Assembly (NCBI GenBank): GCA_963797265.1
Contig: CAWCOY010000003.1
Coordinates: forward strand, 682,001-746,000
Source: DASUPK01 sp963797265
GTDB lineage: Bacteria > Actinomycetota > Thermoleophilia > Solirubrobacterales > 70-9
Direction: 5' to 3'
Length of the DNA stretch: 64,000 nt
A program made the position numbers and the translations under genes. Of the stretch, positions 17,011-25,062 are shown in pieces. Position 1 is the first letter of the stretch, and each line of letters starts with the position of its first letter. A model generated the notes under the pieces. The model ran no database searches and had not been told where the DNA came from. It saw only the letters and a list, made by a program, of their open reading frames with translations.

Positions 17011-18242
17011 GCCGGCCATTGGAGGACGTCAAGATCCTCGACCTCACCCGCCTGCTGCCGGGCGGTTTCTGCACGCTGCTGCTGGCCGATCTCGGCGCGG
17101 ATGTGATCAAGGTTGAGGACACGGGCCAGGGCGACTACGTTCGGTGGGCACCGCCGTACTACGGCTCGGACGAGCACACCCCGCTCGGCACGCGCTCGGC
17201 GATCTACCTCTCCCTGAACCGCAACAAGCGCTCGATCCGCCTCGACCTCAAGCAAGAACTAGGGAAACAGGCATTGCTGAGGCTGACCGAGGCCGCCGAC
17301 GTCCTGGTGGAGAGCTTCCGGCCCGGCGTGCTCGAGCGGCTCGGCGTGGGGTACGAGGTCCTCCGTCAGGCGAACCCCGCCCTGGTCTATTGCCCGATCA
17401 CCGGCTACGGCCAGGACGGGCCGAACCGCGACCGCGCCGGGCACGACATGAACTATCTGGGGCTGAACGGCGTGCTGGGACTGACCGGCGAGGCGGGCGG
17501 CCCGCCGATCCAGTCCGGAGCGCAGATCGCCGATCTCGGCGGTGGTGGGTTGATGGCGGCGGTCGGGATCCTCGCGGCGCTGCAGGAGGCGCGGCGAAGC
17601 GGCGAGGGTCAGATGGTCGACATCTCGATGACCGACGGCTCGCTCGCCTGGCTGGTGATGGAGGCCGGCCGGTACTTCGCCTCAGGCGAGGTGCCGGAGC
17701 GCGGCAACATCATGCTCTCCGGGGGGATCGTCTGTTACCGGCCCTACGAGGCCGCCGATGGCTGGGTGACCTGCGGTGCGCTCGAGCCGAAGTTCTGGGC
17801 TCGCTTCTGCCACGGCGTCGAGCGCCCCGATCTGATCGAGCGTCAATTCGAGAAGCCCGGATCCGGCGCCCACCAGCAGATCGCCGAGGTCTTCAAGACG
17901 AAGACGCGCGCCGAGTGGAAGGCGTTCAACGACGAGCACGACGCGATGATCGAGCCGGTGCTCGACCTCGACGAGGCGCTCGAGTCCGAGCTCGTCCGCG
18001 AGCGCGAGATGGTCGTCTCCTACGAGCAGCCCGAGATGGGCGAGATCAAGCAGCTCGGCTTCCCGATCAAGCTCTCGCGGACGCCGGCGAGCATCGAGCG
18101 GCCGGCGCCCGCCCTCGGCGAGCACACCACGGAGGTGCTCGTCGATGCGGGCTATTCCGCGGAGGAGATCCGGGCTCTGGAGGAGTCTGGGGCGGCGAAG
18201 GGGCCCGATGTGGAGACCAAGCAGGAGCAGTTCCTGGCATGA
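17007..18242 (+). CDS. CaiB/BaiF family (family III) CoA-transferase
   Basis: 411 aa. Motifs: ILDLTRLLPGGFCTLLLADLGADVIKVE (N-terminal Rossmann-type region), NRNKRSIRLDLK, VLVESFRPGVLERLG, and RAGHDMNYLGLNG, whose Asp is the family's nucleophile position, followed by a glycine-rich segment DLGGGGLMA. It transfers CoA between carboxylic acids through an aspartyl-CoA anhydride. GTG start overlaps the BKACE stop (GTGA). It probably activates the acid substrate of the operon or recycles CoA from the product. Could also be a racemase (AMACR subgroup), but the operon favours transfer. Confidence 0.92.
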   Translation: MSRPLEDVKILDLTRLLPGGFCTLLLADLGADVIKVEDTGQGDYVRWAPPYYGSDEHTPLGTRSAIYLSLNRNKRSIRLDLKQELGKQALLRLTEAADVLVESFRPGVLERLGVGYEVLRQANPALVYCPITGYGQDGPNRDRAGHDMNYLGLNGVLGLTGEAGGPPIQSGAQIADLGGGGLMAAVGILAALQEARRSGEGQMVDISMTDGSLAWLVMEAGRYFASGEVPERGNIMLSGGIVCYRPYEAADGWVTCGALEPKFWARFCHGVERPDLIERQFEKPGSGAHQQIAEVFKTKTRAEWKAFNDEHDAMIEPVLDLDEALESELVREREMVVSYEQPEMGEIKQLGFPIKLSRTPASIERPAPALGEHTTEVLVDAGYSAEEIRALEESGAAKGPDVETKQEQFLA

Positions 18243-18982
18243 GTGCAGCGAAGGCACAGACGGAGGGGGAGGAGATGCTCCGCATGGGCGAGTTGGCCCA
18301 GGCCTCCGGGGTCTCCGCGGCCACGATCAAGCACTACCTCCGCGAGGGCCTGCTGCCTGAGCCTGTCAAGACCTCCCGCAACATGGCCTACTACCCCGCC
18401 GACTTCGTCGAGCGGATCCGGATGATCAAGCAGCTCCAGGAGGAGCGCTACATGCCGCTGCGGGTGATCAAGGACCTGCTCGAGGAGGACCCCGACCGCG
18501 CCAAGGCTCTGATCGAGCTCGGGGACCGGCTGCTCGAGCACGCCCTCGCCGGCGAGAGCGAGCGGGTCAGCGCCGCAGAGGTGCGCCGCCGGTATGACCT
18601 CCCGCAGGACGTGCTCGACCGGCTCGCCGAGCTCGGCGTCCTCACCCCGGACAAGAAGGGCTATTCGCCGACCGACGTCCGCATCGTGGAGGCGATCAGC
18701 CGCTTCCGCGCCGGGGGCTACGAGGAGCGGATCGGCTTCACCGTCTACGACACGCTCCGCTACAAGGAGTCGATGTCCGACCTGGTCAAGCAGGAGGTCG
18801 ACGTGCTGATGGAGCGGCTCGCGGGCGAGATGAATCCCGATGAGGCGATGGCGTTGATCGAGGCCGGGAACCAGCCGCTCAACGACCTGCTCGCGGCCAT
18901 GCACACCAAGGCCCTCGTGGCGGAGCTCGAGCGCCGCCGCGGCTCCTCCGGCGATTCCGGCGGCAACAGCGGCGGCGACTAG
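18239..18982 (+). CDS. MerR-family transcriptional regulator with a second HTH-like region
   Basis: 247 aa. Residues about 15-85 are a MerR DNA-binding head: MGELAQASGVSAATIKHYLR and the wing EERYMPLRVIKDLL. A second segment, SAAEVRRRYDLPQDVLDRLAELGV to YSPTDVRIVEAISRFRAGG (about 100-160), looks like another MerR-type HTH, so the protein may be a tandem-head variant. The C-terminal ~85 residues are helical and would bind the effector, with a Gly/Ser-rich end. Start ATG overlaps the CaiB stop by 3 bases, making it the last gene of the acyl-CoA operon and its likely local regulator. Confidence 0.88.
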   Translation: MSAAKAQTEGEEMLRMGELAQASGVSAATIKHYLREGLLPEPVKTSRNMAYYPADFVERIRMIKQLQEERYMPLRVIKDLLEEDPDRAKALIELGDRLLEHALAGESERVSAAEVRRRYDLPQDVLDRLAELGVLTPDKKGYSPTDVRIVEAISRFRAGGYEERIGFTVYDTLRYKESMSDLVKQEVDVLMERLAGEMNPDEAMALIEAGNQPLNDLLAAMHTKALVAELERRRGSSGDSGGNSGGD

Positions 18983-18988
18983 CTCGCG

Positions 18989-19594
18989 GTGGCGCAGCTC
19001 GCCGCCTGGATGCTGGCCGGCTTCGTCGTTCTCACCCTCTTCGTGCGTGTCGCGATCCAGCTGCGGCGAACGGGCAAGACCGGGTTGATCGGGCTGCGCC
19101 GCAACGCCGGGCTGCTCGACGTGCTGAGCGGGATCCTCTTCATCGCTGGGATGGCCATGGGCGTCGTGTCTCTGCAGCTCGTCCTCCAGGATTCGCTGGA
19201 GCCCATAGACGCCCTCGACACGGGCGCGCTGCACGTGATCGGCATCGTGCTGGCCGCGCTCGGGGGCACCGCGGTCTTCCTGGCCCAGCTCGGCATGGGG
19301 GCTTCCTGGCGCATCGGCGTCAGCGATGAGGAGCGGACAGCCCTGGTGACGACCGGCTGGTTCTCGATCGTCCGCAACCCGATCTACTCGGCAATGATCG
19401 TCGGCTGGACCGGGTTCGCGGTGTTGGTCCCGACCTGGCTCGCGTTCGCCGCAGTCGTGGTCATCGCCGCCGGCTTGGAGCTCCAGGTCCGGGCTGTTGA
19501 GGAGCCCCACCTGGTGCGCACCCACGGCGAGGCGTACCGCGGCTACGCGTCCCGGGTTGGCCGTTTTCTGCCGGGCGTCGGCCGGTTCGGCTAG
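18989..19594 (+). CDS. isoprenylcysteine carboxylmethyltransferase-like (ICMT/PEMT) membrane protein
   Basis: 201 aa, with four or five hydrophobic segments. The C-terminal half has the ICMT/PEMT pattern: MGASWRIGV, ALVTTGWFSIVRNPIYSAM (the SAM-contacting region), and at the end EEPHLVRTHGEAYRGYASRVGRFLP. Such proteins methylate lipids or isoprenoid carboxyls; bacterial members are mostly uncharacterised. GTG start only 6 bases after the MerR stop, so it may be read through from the operon. Overlaps the convergent epimerase stop by 4 bases. Confidence 0.82.
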   Translation: MAQLAAWMLAGFVVLTLFVRVAIQLRRTGKTGLIGLRRNAGLLDVLSGILFIAGMAMGVVSLQLVLQDSLEPIDALDTGALHVIGIVLAALGGTAVFLAQLGMGASWRIGVSDEERTALVTTGWFSIVRNPIYSAMIVGWTGFAVLVPTWLAFAAVVVIAAGLELQVRAVEEPHLVRTHGEAYRGYASRVGRFLPGVGRFG

Positions 19595-20568
19595 CCGGCC
19601 TTGAGCAGACCCATCGAGGCGAGCGTCTTCCGGACGCCCTCGTCCAGCGGGGTGGTCTGCCAGCCGAGTTCCCGCTGGGCCTTCGACGAGTCCGGCCGGG
19701 CCTGCCAGAGGATGTAGGTGAGCTGGCCGCGCGGGAGCAGCGGCGGGCGCCGGATGACCCGCGAGATCCCCGCGCCGACCGCCGCGACGCCCTTGGCGAT
19801 CGGGACCGGCATCGTCGGCGGGACCCGGCCGCGTCCCGCGATCCGCTTGGCCGTCTCGGCCAGCTCCCGGAAGTCGGCGTAGCCGTCGGCGAGGATGTAC
19901 CGCTCGCCGTCATTCCCCTTGTCGGCGGCCAGCAGGTGACCGGCGGCGACCCCGTCGACGAAGGCGTAGCCGGTGCCACCCGGCGGCACCGCCGGAAGAC
20001 GCTTGCGCACCACCGGCTCGAACACCTGGTTCTCGAACGACGGGGTGGGCGACGGCGTCGGGCCGTAGACGCCGGAGGGGTTGAGGATCACGACCTCCAT
20101 GCCGTCGCGCTCCGCGAGCACCAGCTCCTCGGCATGCTGCTTGGAGCGCTCGTACGCCGTTCCCTTCGGATAGTCCGCGACCTTTGACTCGTCGAATCGC
20201 TCTCCGGTGTCGGCGTGGAAGACATCGTGGGTGGAGGTGTGGATGAAGCGCCTGACGCCGGCCCACTTCGCGGCGCCCGCCAGTGCGCCGCTTCCGACGG
20301 CGTTGACCCGGTCGAAGATCGCCTCGTCCTTGACCCACTGCTCGGGCATCCCCATGGCGTTGAAGACGAGCTCGCAGCCCTCGACGGCCGCGGCGAGGCT
20401 GTCGGCATCGGTGGCGTCGCCTTGGATCGGCTCCACGCCCGCCGGCAGGATGGTCGCCGCGCGCTTCGGGTCGCGGACGACGGCGCGCACCTGCTCGCCG
20501 CGATCCAACAGGGCCGACGCGATGGCGTAGCCCACCTTGCCCGTGGCGCCCGTGACCAGGACCCGCAT
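19591..20568 (-). CDS. NAD(P)-dependent epimerase/dehydratase-like (extended SDR)
   Basis: 325 aa. Rossmann signature VTGATGKVGYAIASALL at the N-terminus and DxxD-type region PIQGDATDADSL. The catalytic Y-x3-K is in TAYERSKQHAEEL (about residue 143), with a preceding HTSTHDVFH serine strand. The family covers sugar epimerases, 3-beta-HSD-like and dihydroflavonol reductase-like enzymes; sequence alone does not choose. It starts 9 bases after the stop of the disrupted mechanosensitive channel gene on the same strand, suggesting a shared transcript. Confidence 0.88.
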   Translation of the reverse strand: MRVLVTGATGKVGYAIASALLDRGEQVRAVVRDPKRAATILPAGVEPIQGDATDADSLAAAVEGCELVFNAMGMPEQWVKDEAIFDRVNAVGSGALAGAAKWAGVRRFIHTSTHDVFHADTGERFDESKVADYPKGTAYERSKQHAEELVLAERDGMEVVILNPSGVYGPTPSPTPSFENQVFEPVVRKRLPAVPPGGTGYAFVDGVAAGHLLAADKGNDGERYILADGYADFRELAETAKRIAGRGRVPPTMPVPIAKGVAAVGAGISRVIRRPPLLPRGQLTYILWQARPDSSKAQRELGWQTTPLDEGVRKTLASMGLLKAG

Positions 20569-20577
20569 CCCCGGATC

Positions 20578-21552
20578 CTATGCGGGCGGGTCGCCTCCCT
20601 GGCCGTCGCTCTGCCGGTGCCCGTCGGACTCCGGCTCGGAAAGCTCGCCGCGCGCGCCGTCGCCACTTCCGGAGGCCGGTCAGCACCTGCTCGGCGAGCG
20701 TGGCGCCATCTCGCGGGTTCATGGGGGTGGTGACGATCCGGACGACCACCTCGTCGCGATCGAGCTCCTCGACCGCGATGTGCGGCGGGTAGCGCATCGG
20801 GACCGTGATCGCTTTCTCGATCGTCTCCTGTACCTCGCGGGGGCTGGTGTCGGCGCTGAAGCGGGCGCGGAACTCGACTCGCTCGGGCTCCCGGAGCGGC
20901 GTGACGGCGCACTGGATGAGGACTCCGTTGGGCACCATGATCCGGTCGGCCCCGCTGACGAGCGTCGTGTAGAAGAGGCCCTGCTGGCCGACCACGCCGT
21001 CGGTCTGCCCCGCGAGGCCACCGCCCTGCAGCCTCACCCGCTCGCCGACCCTGAACGGGCGGTTGGTGATCGCACGAGTCCCGCGAGCATGTTGCCGAGC
21101 ACCTGCTGCGCGGCGAGGCCGACCACTACGGCGGTGAACCCGCCGCCGACCGCCAGCGTGGCCGGCTTCACGCCGGCGATGCGAAGCGCGACCCCGGTCA
21201 CGATCACGATCGTCAGCAGGCGCAGCAGGAAACCCATCGTCCCCGCCGTGCCCGGCTCCATCCTGCGGTAGAAGGTCGGGCCGAAGCCGCGGCCGAGCGA
21301 GCGCGCGAGAGCCCAGCCCAGCACGATCAGCAGGATCACCGTGGCCACGCGGACCTCCGGCCCGTGGCCCGGGAAGAGCGTCTTGCGCTCGGAGAAGAGG
21401 ACGAGCACCACCGCGATCAGCGCTGCGGCGACCACGGCGCCGCCGCGACCGCGCCGCGCGGCCGCCTGATCGATTTCGGACCCCAGCCCCACCTCCCGCT
21501 CGGTCCGCGACTCGAAGGCGGACCTCGTGCGTGGCAGCAGCCTGCGGAACAT
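20578..21552 (-). pseudogene. MscS-type mechanosensitive channel with two compensating frame disruptions
   Basis: The start frame gives membrane segments (VAAALIAVVLVLF, ILLIVLGWALARSLG, FLLRLLTIVIVTGVA) and the pore/beta-domain entry GGGFTAVVVGLAAQQVLGNMLAGLV. At about 21070-21076 the frame must shift (one base lacking) to continue ITNRPFRVGERVRLQGG, then IMVPNGVLI and EFRARFSAD. Near 20648-20658, in a GCGCGCGCGG run, it must shift back to give an acidic tail ending DPPA and TAG at 20578-20580. The total length is a multiple of three in the start frame. Either two sequencing errors or a recent pseudogene; the codon pattern stays typical throughout. Confidence 0.75.
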
Positions 21553-21594
21553 CTGGGGACACGCTACCCGCTGTTCGTGGCCTTACCCTCTAGA

Positions 21595-21610
21595 TTGACT
21601 GGTCAGTCAA
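21595..21610. promoter_or_regulatory. palindrome TTGACTG-GT-CAGTCAA, TetR-type operator
   Basis: Perfect 7-base arms around GT, 25 bases upstream of the nitrilase ATG and in the region shared with the divergent MscS gene. The nitrilase gene is immediately followed by a TetR regulator, so autoregulation through this site is the natural reading (inference). Confidence 0.6.
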
Positions 21611-21634
21611 CCGGGACCAGCGAGGAGTGCCGGG

Positions 21635-22471
21635 ATGCGCGCCGCAGCCGTACAGCTCAACTCCACAGACGCATACGACCGCAACCTCCAGGTCGCCGAG
21701 CGGCTGGTCCGTGGGGCCGCTGCAGACGGCGCGGAGCTCGTCGTCCTGCCCGAGAAGTGGACTGTTCTCGGCCCGCCGGAGGCGATCCGCTCCTTCGCGG
21801 AGCCGCTCGACGGCCCCGCCCTGAGCGCGGCCGCGGCATGGGCTCGCGAGCTCGGCATCTTCCTGGTGGCGGGCAGCGTTCCCGAGGTCGTCCCCGGCCA
21901 GGAGAAGCTCGCCAACACCTCGGTCATGTTCGGCCCGAATGGCGAGGCGCGCGCCACCTACCGCAAGATCCACATGTTCGACGTGGAGGTCGGAGACGTC
22001 TCCTACCGGGAGTCCGAGATCGAGCAGGCGGGTGACGGGATCGAGGTCGGCGACGCGGACGGGACCAAGATCGGGCTGACCATCTGTTACGACCTCCGCT
22101 TTCCCGAGCTCTACCGGATCCTCGCTCTGCGGGGCGCCCGGGTGGTCACGGTCCCCTCGGCGTTCACCGAGCGGACGGGGCGAGATCACTGGGAGGTCCT
22201 GATCCGCGCCCGCGCGATCGAGGACCAGATCTTCCTGGTGGCCGCCGGCCAGATCGGCTCCGCCCCGCCGCACTACCGCAGCTACGGGCGCTCGATGATC
22301 GTCGACCCGTGGGGGGTTGTGCTGGCACAGGCCCCCGACACCGAGTGCTTCGTCTCCGCCGAGCTCGACTTCGCCAGCCAGGACGGGATCCGCGAGCGCC
22401 TGCCGTCCCTGCGCCACCGCCGGCCGGAGGCTTATCGGTGGTCCGAGGACGCTATGGCGGGAGCTCGGTGA
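21635..22471 (+). CDS. carbon-nitrogen hydrolase (nitrilase/omega-amidase family)
   Basis: 278 aa with a complete Glu-Lys-Cys triad: LPEKW (Glu40), YRKIHMFD (Lys111) and LTICYDLRFPELYR (Cys151). The RFPELYR after the Cys and the HYRSYGRSMIVDPWG stretch are those of the Nit1/Nit2-like branch, which hydrolyse amides such as deaminated glutathione or omega-amides. GAGGAG precedes the ATG. Its stop overlaps the next gene's ATG by one base, giving an operon with a TetR regulator and an alpha/beta hydrolase. Cytoplasmic. Substrate not determined. Confidence 0.92.
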   Translation: MRAAAVQLNSTDAYDRNLQVAERLVRGAAADGAELVVLPEKWTVLGPPEAIRSFAEPLDGPALSAAAAWARELGIFLVAGSVPEVVPGQEKLANTSVMFGPNGEARATYRKIHMFDVEVGDVSYRESEIEQAGDGIEVGDADGTKIGLTICYDLRFPELYRILALRGARVVTVPSAFTERTGRDHWEVLIRARAIEDQIFLVAAGQIGSAPPHYRSYGRSMIVDPWGVVLAQAPDTECFVSAELDFASQDGIRERLPSLRHRRPEAYRWSEDAMAGAR

Positions 22472-23094
22472 TGGCGCAGGCCCCCGCCGCCGACAAGCGC
22501 CGCGCGATCCTCGACGCGGCGATCACCGTCTTCGCCCGCCAGGGCTTCCACTCGGCGCGCGTGTCCGACGTCGCCACCGAGGCCGGCGTCGCCTACGGGC
22601 TCGTCTACCACTACTTCAGCTCGAAGGACCAGATGCTCAACGAGCTCTTCTCCGAGCGCTGGGCCCTGCTGGTCGAGGCCAGCCAGGAGATCCGCCGCAG
22701 CGACGCGTCGCCCCGCGACAAGCTCGGCGGCGTCGCCACCTTCATCATCGAGTCCTACCGGCACGAGCCCGAGCTGATGAAGGTGATCATCGTCGAGGTC
22801 ACCCGGGCGGCGAACTCCTTCGGCCGGACCCACCTTCCCGAGATCCGGAAGGCCTACGATCTCGTCGCCGAGATCGTCTCGGATGCGCAGGAGAAGGGGG
22901 AGTTTCGGGACGACGTCGACCCCAACTTTGCGGCGATGGTCTTCTACGGCGCGATCGAGCAGCTGCTGACGGGCTGGATCTTCGGCTCGATCCCGGGCAC
23001 CGACGCGGACTACGAGCGCGCCAAGCAGCTGGTGATCGGGACGATCTGCGACGGCCTCGAGCCGCGGTCGGTCAGCGACGCAGTGGCCGGCTGA
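22471..23094 (+). CDS. TetR-family transcriptional regulator
   Basis: 207 aa. The HTH is residues about 10-56: AILDAAITVFARQGFHSARV, then DVATEAGVAYGLVYHYFSSKDQML. The C-terminal all-helical domain has the look of FadR/AcrR regulators that bind acyl-CoA-like ligands (ANSFGRTHLPEI, FYGAIEQLLTGWIF), a guess from family style. The ATG shares a base with the nitrilase stop (TGATG). The palindrome at 21595-21610 is its best operator candidate. Confidence 0.9.
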   Translation: MAQAPAADKRRAILDAAITVFARQGFHSARVSDVATEAGVAYGLVYHYFSSKDQMLNELFSERWALLVEASQEIRRSDASPRDKLGGVATFIIESYRHEPELMKVIIVEVTRAANSFGRTHLPEIRKAYDLVAEIVSDAQEKGEFRDDVDPNFAAMVFYGAIEQLLTGWIFGSIPGTDADYERAKQLVIGTICDGLEPRSVSDAVAG

Positions 23095-23104
23095 CGCCGA
23101 CGGT

Positions 23105-24385
23105 ATGTGGGAAGGCCTCGCCAGGACGGAGCGCCAGGACCGGGTCCTGCACGGCGCGGCGAAGCTCGCCAACGTCCTCATGGGGATCGTCCTGCTGCCG
23201 CTCTGGCTCTTCGGCCAGCTGATCGGCGGGCGGGTCAGGGACTTCCTGCGGGAATTCGAGCGCCGCGGCAAGCGGCCCTTGCCGGTTCCACCTGAGCGCG
23301 AGCGGACCATGGAGGCGCTGATGGCGGACCTCCAAGCGGTCCCGAACCACCTGCGCCACTCGAACTTCGCCGAGCTCCGTCGCGGCTTCGCTGACATCTC
23401 CAACTTCGTCGTCGCCCAGCATCGAGAGGGGGCGGTGATCGGCTACCGCTACCCCGGTCAGTTCAAGGACCACATCGTCGAGGGCGCCGACGGGGAGCGG
23501 ATCGCTGCGTCGATCGCCGTCCAGGAGGCCGCGCGCCCGGGTCTGATCGTGGTCCACGGACTGTTCACGTCGAGCCGCTTCGACTACGTCCGCCAGATCG
23601 CCGTCCGCGCCTTCTACGAGTGGGGCTTCAACGTCGCGGCGCTGGATCTGCGCAGCTTCGGGATGACCGAGCTGACCAGCCCGGCGCCATCGACCGGCGG
23701 GTGGAAGGAGGGCCTCGACATCCTCGCCCTCGCCGCCTACATGAGGGAGCTGGGCTCGACCAGCGTGGGCGCGCTCGGCATCTCGCTGGGCGGCAGCTCG
23801 GTGCTCAACGCCTGCGACCAGGAGGCGACCACGACCGACCTCGACGGCGGCATCCTCGCGGTCTCGCCGCCGGCGGTGCCCAAGGAGGCCTGGGCGCGCC
23901 TGTCCGAGGACGTGCCCCGGGACCATCCTCGCTATCTCCTCCACCGCGCCTTCGAGGCGGCGCTGATCTCCAGGGTCCGCTCCGGCCGCTGGCCGCCGGA
24001 GGCCGAGGACATGGACCGGGTCATGGAGTTCGTCTCGGCGCCCTACTACAGCGTCAGCGGGGACGAGATCTGGACCCACGCCCGCGGCGTCGATCATGTC
24101 CGGAACGCGAAGGTCCCGCTGCTCATCCTCCATCCCGAGGACGACTACATCGTCAAGGTCGAGCAGGGCCATCAACTCGCCGACGCGGCCAAGGACAACG
24201 AACTGGTCCGGGTCTGGATCCTTCCGGCCGGATCCCACGGGCTCCTCGAGGCGGCGGATCCCCGGTGGACCCACGCCGTCTACCGGACCTTCTTCGAACG
24301 CTGGGCGACGTACGCCGAGCGATCGGGGGAGCAGGCGAACGGCCGAGCCGCTGACTTGGTTTACTCCGGGCAAGAGCCGGGGTAG
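23105..24385 (+). CDS. alpha/beta-fold hydrolase
   Basis: 426 aa. A hydrophobic N-terminal segment (LANVLMGIVLLPLWLFGQLI, about 22-41) could anchor it to the membrane. The fold begins near 130: LIVVHGLFTSSRFDY (oxyanion HG), nucleophile GISLGGSS (about residue 226), acid region LLILHPEDDYIVK, and the catalytic His in PAGSHGLLEAADP. The gene begins 10 bases after the TetR stop, so it is probably the third member of that operon. Esterase or lipase activity is likely; substrate unknown. A strong RNA hairpin follows its stop. Confidence 0.88.
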   Translation: MWEGLARTERQDRVLHGAAKLANVLMGIVLLPLWLFGQLIGGRVRDFLREFERRGKRPLPVPPERERTMEALMADLQAVPNHLRHSNFAELRRGFADISNFVVAQHREGAVIGYRYPGQFKDHIVEGADGERIAASIAVQEAARPGLIVVHGLFTSSRFDYVRQIAVRAFYEWGFNVAALDLRSFGMTELTSPAPSTGGWKEGLDILALAAYMRELGSTSVGALGISLGGSSVLNACDQEATTTDLDGGILAVSPPAVPKEAWARLSEDVPRDHPRYLLHRAFEAALISRVRSGRWPPEAEDMDRVMEFVSAPYYSVSGDEIWTHARGVDHVRNAKVPLLILHPEDDYIVKVEQGHQLADAAKDNELVRVWILPAGSHGLLEAADPRWTHAVYRTFFERWATYAERSGEQANGRAADLVYSGQEPG

Positions 24386-24404
24386 CGCGAGACCATATGT
24401 GCGA

Positions 24405-24427
24405 GGGTGCGCCGAAAGGCGCAACCC
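24405..24427 (+). terminator. strong hairpin with GAAA tetraloop after the hydrolase operon
   Basis: GGG-TGCGCC-GAAA-GGCGCA-a-CCC: nine base pairs with one bulged A and a GNRA loop, 20 bases after the hydrolase stop and 19 before the next ATG. No long T-run follows, so it may be a weak terminator, an RNA stabiliser or a leader element for the small ORF cluster. Confidence 0.5.
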
Positions 24428-24445
24428 GTTTGATGGAGGGCAAGC

Positions 24446-24580
24446 ATGCAGAGCGAAATTACGAGGCGACTGATCTGGGCGGGCCTGCTGGCGGGTACCG
24501 GGGCGCTGGCGACCGTCGCCGCGCACCGCCTCTCCGAGGTGATCTGGCGGAGCGTCTTCAAGGAGGATCCCCCCGAATGA
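24446..24580 (+). CDS. small 44-aa membrane protein (DUF4235-like)
   Basis: A short gene easily missed: ATG at 24446 with GGAGGG six bases upstream, ending TGA at 24578-24580. The protein has one hydrophobic span (LIWAGLLAGTGALATVAAH) and a C-terminal EVIWRSVFKEDPPE that resembles the end of DUF4235 proteins, though it is about half their usual length. Its stop overlaps the ATG of the holin-like gene (ATGA), and DUF4235, holin-like and DUF3618 genes commonly cluster in actinobacteria. An envelope-associated role is inferred. Confidence 0.7.
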   Translation: MQSEITRRLIWAGLLAGTGALATVAAHRLSEVIWRSVFKEDPPE

Positions 24581-25062
24581 CGGACGGCGAGTCAAGCCAG
24601 GCGTCCGGCTCCAGCCCGTCGGCGGAGACCCCTCCTCCCGCGCAACCCGCGGGCAATGGCGCCAAGACGCCGGAGGAGATGAGCGTCGGCGAGCTGGTCT
24701 TCGAGGTCTCCGACCGCGCCTCGGTCCTGATCCGCGAGGAGATCGAGCTCGCCAAGACCGAGGTCACGGAGAAGGTCAACCGTCTCCTGCGCGGGTCGGT
24801 CGCCGGGCTTGCGGCCGGGATCTTCGCGCTCCTCGCCCTGCTCCTGATCATGCACGGGATCGCCTGGCTGCTCAACGACCTCGTCTTCAACAACTTCTGG
24901 GCGGGCTTCTTCGTCGAGGCGGCGATCTTCCTGTTGGTCGGGGCTGCCGCGGGATTGTTCGCCTGGCGCTCGTTCAAGCGCGGCGCCCCGCCCACCCCCG
25001 ACATGGCGATCGAGGAGGCAAAGGAGATCAAGGCTGCCTTCGGAGAGGAGAACGAATCGTGA
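24577..25062 (+). CDS. actinobacterial holin-X-like (phage holin family) membrane protein
   Basis: 161 aa. A Ser/Pro/Ala-rich disordered N-terminus (1-35) leads to an amphipathic helix VGELVFEVSDRASVLIREEI and ELAKTEVTEKVNRLL, typical of this family. Two TM helices follow (LAAGIFALLALLLIMHGIAW and a second around 120-140 with FFVEAAIFLLVGAA). A charged tail ends it. Despite the name, chromosomal members are not phage genes; they are probably envelope or stress proteins. Coupled to both neighbours by 4-base overlaps. Confidence 0.85.
   Translation: MTDGESSQASGSSPSAETPPPAQPAGNGAKTPEEMSVGELVFEVSDRASVLIREEIELAKTEVTEKVNRLLRGSVAGLAAGIFALLALLLIMHGIAWLLNDLVFNNFWAGFFVEAAIFLLVGAAAGLFAWRSFKRGAPPTPDMAIEEAKEIKAAFGEENES

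Noticed and set aside
19910..21562. 550-codon minus-strand frame joining channel and epimerase regions
   Set aside because: Only its middle part is real sequence of the MscS gene in a shifted frame; both ends are out of frame with the neighbouring motifs.
24577..25062. Holin-like gene as evidence of a prophage
   Set aside because: No other phage gene nearby. This family is chromosomal in actinobacteria and clusters with DUF3618, as here.
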